Shown: positions 33,740 through 35,863 of the stretch, one piece after another | Layout: every line of letters starts with the position of its first letter | Numbering within the stretch: position 1 is the stretch's first letter | From: Bacteroidota bacterium | GTDB taxonomy: Bacteria > Bacteroidota > Bacteroidia > Chitinophagales > Chitinophagaceae | NCBI GenBank assembly: GCA_018266455.1 | Contig: JAFEAJ010000033.1 | Span: 1 to 35,863 of the forward strand | Direction: 5' to 3' | DNA length: 35,863 nt | The notes under the pieces: model-generated | What the model was told of the DNA's origin: nothing | The model's database searches: none | Seen by the model: only the letters and a program-made list of their open reading frames with translations | Translations under genes and position numbers: made by a program

Positions 33740-35017
33740 TCAAACAGCTTTCACCAGGTAATAATTCTTTTTCCCTTTCTGCACCAGCAAATACTTTTTA
33801 TGCAATAACATGGAAGAGTTGATCGTCAATTGCAGGCTGTCCACTTTTTTCCTGTTGATGCTTACGCCACCATTCTGTATCATTTTTCTCGCTTCTCCTT
33901 TGCTGGGGAAAATATTTGATTCGGCAAGAAAACTAATGATGTCAATCCCATTATTTATTTTTTCGGAAGAAAAATCCGATTGAATAATACCTTCAAGGTT
34001 CTTAAGGTCATCTTCGTTCAATGATTCTGCGGGTGCTGATTGGTTAGCAAATAATTTTTCAGTGGTTTGCAAAGCGTGCTGATATTCTTTTTCTCCATGT
34101 ACAAAAAAAGTTATTTCTTTTGCCAGCGCTTTCTGCAGCTCACGCGCAGCAGGGTTTTGACGATGTGCAGTAATTAAAGTTTCAATTTCTGCTTTGTCCA
34201 GGAAGGTAAAAATTTTTATCCATTTTTCTGCATCGGCATCGCTGGCATTTAGCCAAAACTGGTAAAACTGGTAAGCTGAAGTTTTTTCTTTGTCAAGCCA
34301 TATATTGCCTTTTTCCGTTTTCCCGAATTTCCCGCCATCAGCTTTTGTGATCAAAGGGCATGTGAATGCAAATGCTTCTCCGCCTGCTTTGCGGCGGATA
34401 AGCTCAGTACCGGTGGTAATGTTTCCCCATTGGTCGCTGCCACCCATCTGCAGCTTACAGTTTTTGTTTTGATAGAGCCAGTAAAAATCATACCCCTGCA
34501 CAAGCTGGTACGTGAATTCTGTAAAGCTCATGCCAACTTCTCCTTCCAGCCTTTTCTTTACGCTGTCTTTGGCCATCATGTAGTTTACGGTGATGTGCTT
34601 CCCCACATCGCGGATGAAGTGGAGAATGCTCATGTTTTTGAACCAGTCGTAATTGTTGACTATTTCGGCCGCATTTGGTTTTGATGTATCAAAATCTAAA
34701 AATTTTTCAAGCTGCCCCCTCACGCCAGCAAGATTTTTGTTCAGCGCGGCTTCATCCAATAAATTTCTTTCTTCACTTTTTCCGCTGGGGTCTCCAACCA
34801 TGCCGGTAGCTCCGCCAACAAGCGCAAAGGGCTTATGGCCGGCTTTCTGCAAATGCACCAATAATAAAATCGGCACCAGGCTGCCTATATGCAGGCTTTC
34901 AGCAGTAGGGTCAAAGCCTATGTACCCGGAAGTCTGTTCTTTCCGCAACTGTTCGGCAGTGCCAGGCATAATATCCTGTATCATGCCCCTCCATTGCAAT
35001 TCATCTATCAGGTCCAT
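33740..35017 (-). CDS. tyrS: Tyrosyl-tRNA synthetase
   Basis: The product is 425 residues, the standard TyrRS length, and charges tRNA-Tyr with tyrosine in the cytoplasm. The class I HIGH-like motif is HIGS in [38 protein letters not shown], the tyrosine pocket [20 protein letters not shown] with [14 protein letters not shown], and the KMSKS equivalent KFGKT in [18 protein letters not shown] follow. The C-terminal S4-type RNA-binding domain ([20 protein letters not shown]) is complete. It is convergent with the GH125 gene, with no obvious terminator in the 64-nt gap. Confidence 0.97.
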   Translation of the reverse strand: MDLIDELQWRGMIQDIMPGTAEQLRKEQTSGYIGFDPTAESLHIGSLVPILLLVHLQKAGHKPFALVGGATGMVGDPSGKSEERNLLDEAALNKNLAGVRGQLEKFLDFDTSKPNAAEIVNNYDWFKNMSILHFIRDVGKHITVNYMMAKDSVKKRLEGEVGMSFTEFTYQLVQGYDFYWLYQNKNCKLQMGGSDQWGNITTGTELIRRKAGGEAFAFTCPLITKADGGKFGKTEKGNIWLDKEKTSAYQFYQFWLNASDADAEKWIKIFTFLDKAEIETLITAHRQNPAARELQKALAKEITFFVHGEKEYQHALQTTEKLFANQSAPAESLNEDDLKNLEGIIQSDFSSEKINNGIDIISFLAESNIFPSKGEARKMIQNGGVSINRKKVDSLQLTINSSMLLHKKYLLVQKGKKNYYLVKAV

Positions 35018-35284
35018 AACTGGTTTTTAGCCTGTTTTTGTGAGCAAAAATAAAGGAATATGACTACTTAAAAGAGGCAATAATTTGGTTAAAAGAGCGT
35101 TAGCTAAGAATTGAACCGAACCGCAACTATAAAGCAAGCATTCCCGTATTAAAATTGGCGATTTCCGTGGATGATACCCTGCGGGCAGGTTGTGCGCAAA
35201 AGTTGGCAGATTGAAGCAGCAGTAACTGATGGCTTATGTTTTAATTGATTTTTACCTTGCAGATGAGCGAATAAAATAAACCGG
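35018..35284. other. Divergent intergenic region between tyrS and the PorV/PorQ-like gene
   Basis: About 270 nt holding no reading frame of note. Besides the tyrS promoter-like element, I see a TATGTTTT near 35233 that is a one-mismatch -7 element for the plus-strand gene. No T-box or other leader structure was recognised ahead of tyrS. Confidence 0.5.
35045..35052 (-). promoter_or_regulatory. Candidate -7 element (TATTTTTG) for tyrS
   Basis: Exact TAnnTTTG on the minus strand, 27 nt upstream of the tyrS ATG. A TTG at 35078-35080 lies 25 nt upstream. The implied leader is too short for a T-box. Confidence 0.45.
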
Positions 35285-35863
35285 ATGAAAAAAGTCTACT
35301 CCCTTTTAACCCTGATGAGTTTATTACAATGGTTTGGCACGTCTGCGCAATTCGCGAAATATTCCAATGAATTTTTGAACATAGGGGCGGGAGCCAGGGG
35401 CATGTCCATGGGCAATGCCCAGGTAGCTTCTGTAACGGATGGCACAGCGGGATATTGGAACCCTGCTGCATTGACTTACGTTAAAGATATGCCACAGCTA
35501 AACCTGATGCACGCAGAATATTTTGCAGGGATAGGGAAATACGATTATGCAAACCTCACCCTGCCATTAAAAGACAACAGGAGAGTGCTGGGTTTGTCGC
35601 TGCTCCGTTTTGCTGTTGATGATATCCCCAATACCGTTTTTCTTGTTCAGCCAGATGGCAGTTTGAATTTCAGTAACATCACTACTTTTTCTTCTGCTGA
35701 TTATGCATTCCTGGTTTCATTGGCGCAGCAGGTAAAAGCAGGCAACGGCAAAAACATTAGCCTTGGCGTGAATGCAAAAATCATTCACCGGACAGCCGGA
35801 GATTTTGCTTCAGCCTGGGGGTTTGGTTTTGACGCTTCTGCATTGATGGAAGGGAAGCGCTGG
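35285..35863 (+). CDS. PorV/PorQ-family outer membrane protein, N-terminal part (runs off window)
   Basis: The ATG at 35285 opens 193 codons to the window edge. A signal peptide (MKKVYSLLTLMSLLQWFGTSAQ) is followed by FAKYSNEFLNIGAGARGMSM, GNAQVASVTDGTAGYWNPAA and LTYVKDMPQLNLMHAEYFAG. This is the characteristic start of the PorV/PorQ (UPF0164-like) β-barrels. In type IX secretion, PorV shuttles cargo at the outer membrane and PorQ is an accessory, and the visible part does not separate them. Later strands (ISLGVNAKIIHRTAGDFASA) continue the barrel. The gene is cut only by the window end. It implies the organism has, or recently had, type IX secretion. Confidence 0.85.
   Translation, partial: MKKVYSLLTLMSLLQWFGTSAQFAKYSNEFLNIGAGARGMSMGNAQVASVTDGTAGYWNPAALTYVKDMPQLNLMHAEYFAGIGKYDYANLTLPLKDNRRVLGLSLLRFAVDDIPNTVFLVQPDGSLNFSNITTFSSADYAFLVSLAQQVKAGNGKNISLGVNAKIIHRTAGDFASAWGFGFDASALMEGKRW

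Noticed and set aside
35018..35284. T-box or other leader ahead of tyrS
   Set aside because: The likely -7 element leaves a leader of only about 20 nt, and no T-box sequence or terminator hairpin is present.
1..35863. CRISPR arrays, prophage, insertion sequences, toxin-antitoxin pairs or defence systems
   Set aside because: None was seen. There are no regular spaced repeats, transposase or integrase motifs, or typical small overlapping toxin-antitoxin genes.

Overview
The window looks like chromosomal DNA from a member of the Bacteroidota, most plausibly near Chitinophagaceae. This is inferred from several things: a PorV/PorQ-family outer membrane protein linked to type IX secretion, an OmpA protein with thrombospondin type 3 repeats, ECF sigma/β-barrel protein pairing, a long SecA, a TilS C-terminus and tRNA of bacteroidete style, and TAnnTTTG-type -7 promoter elements with little Shine-Dalgarno signal. 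Most of the window is housekeeping and envelope biology. I see no phage, insertion sequence, integrase or CRISPR array. The genus cannot be fixed from sequence reading alone.

Layout. 1-6.0 kb (mostly minus strand): the 5' part of mgtE, an OmpA-family protein, a small SET-domain protein (plus), an ECF sigma factor overlapping a protein with one inner-membrane segment and a C-terminal β-barrel, and a DUF4403-type lipoprotein. 6.0-9.8 kb: an intergenic region with a perfect inverted repeat at a promoter, a small secreted protein, tRNA-Gln(CTG) and a DPP IV-like S9 peptidase. 9.8-17.7 kb: ispD (plus, TTG start), then a tightly packed minus-strand cluster. In transcription order this holds a transglutaminase-like membrane protein, a Gfo/Idh/MocA oxidoreductase, a polyprenyl-phosphate sugar transferase, a degenerate M1 peptidase and a FemAB/GNAT-like protein. 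17.9-22.3 kb: rocD with an unusual leader, a GT-B-like protein, ispE and a bifunctional-nuclease homologue. 22.3-30.6 kb: etfB-etfA, a TPR protein, tilS, rhomboid, rlmH and secA. 30.8-35.9 kb: two proteins with twin-arginine-like N-termini (class V aminotransferase fold and GH125), tyrS, and the 5' part of a PorV/PorQ-like gene.

How the genes work together. ispD and ispE show that isoprenoids are made by the MEP pathway. etfBA supplies electron transfer from acyl-CoA dehydrogenases. secA, the PorV-like protein, OmpA and the Tat-like pair point to a busy envelope. The sugar transferase cluster probably makes or modifies a surface polymer. The sigma factor and barrel protein resemble a dual-membrane-spanning anti-sigma system.

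The most interesting observations are: (1) a full-length M1 metallopeptidase whose zinc ligands and catalytic residues are all replaced, fused to a likely β-barrel and sitting in a surface-polymer cluster; (2) the sigma/dual-membrane protein pair with a 20-nt gene overlap; (3) a promoter, 15-codon reading frame and intrinsic terminator directly ahead of rocD; (4) two heptanucleotide repeat arrays inside the coding sequence of tilS; (5) a perfect 10-bp inverted repeat with 21-bp centre spacing at a promoter.
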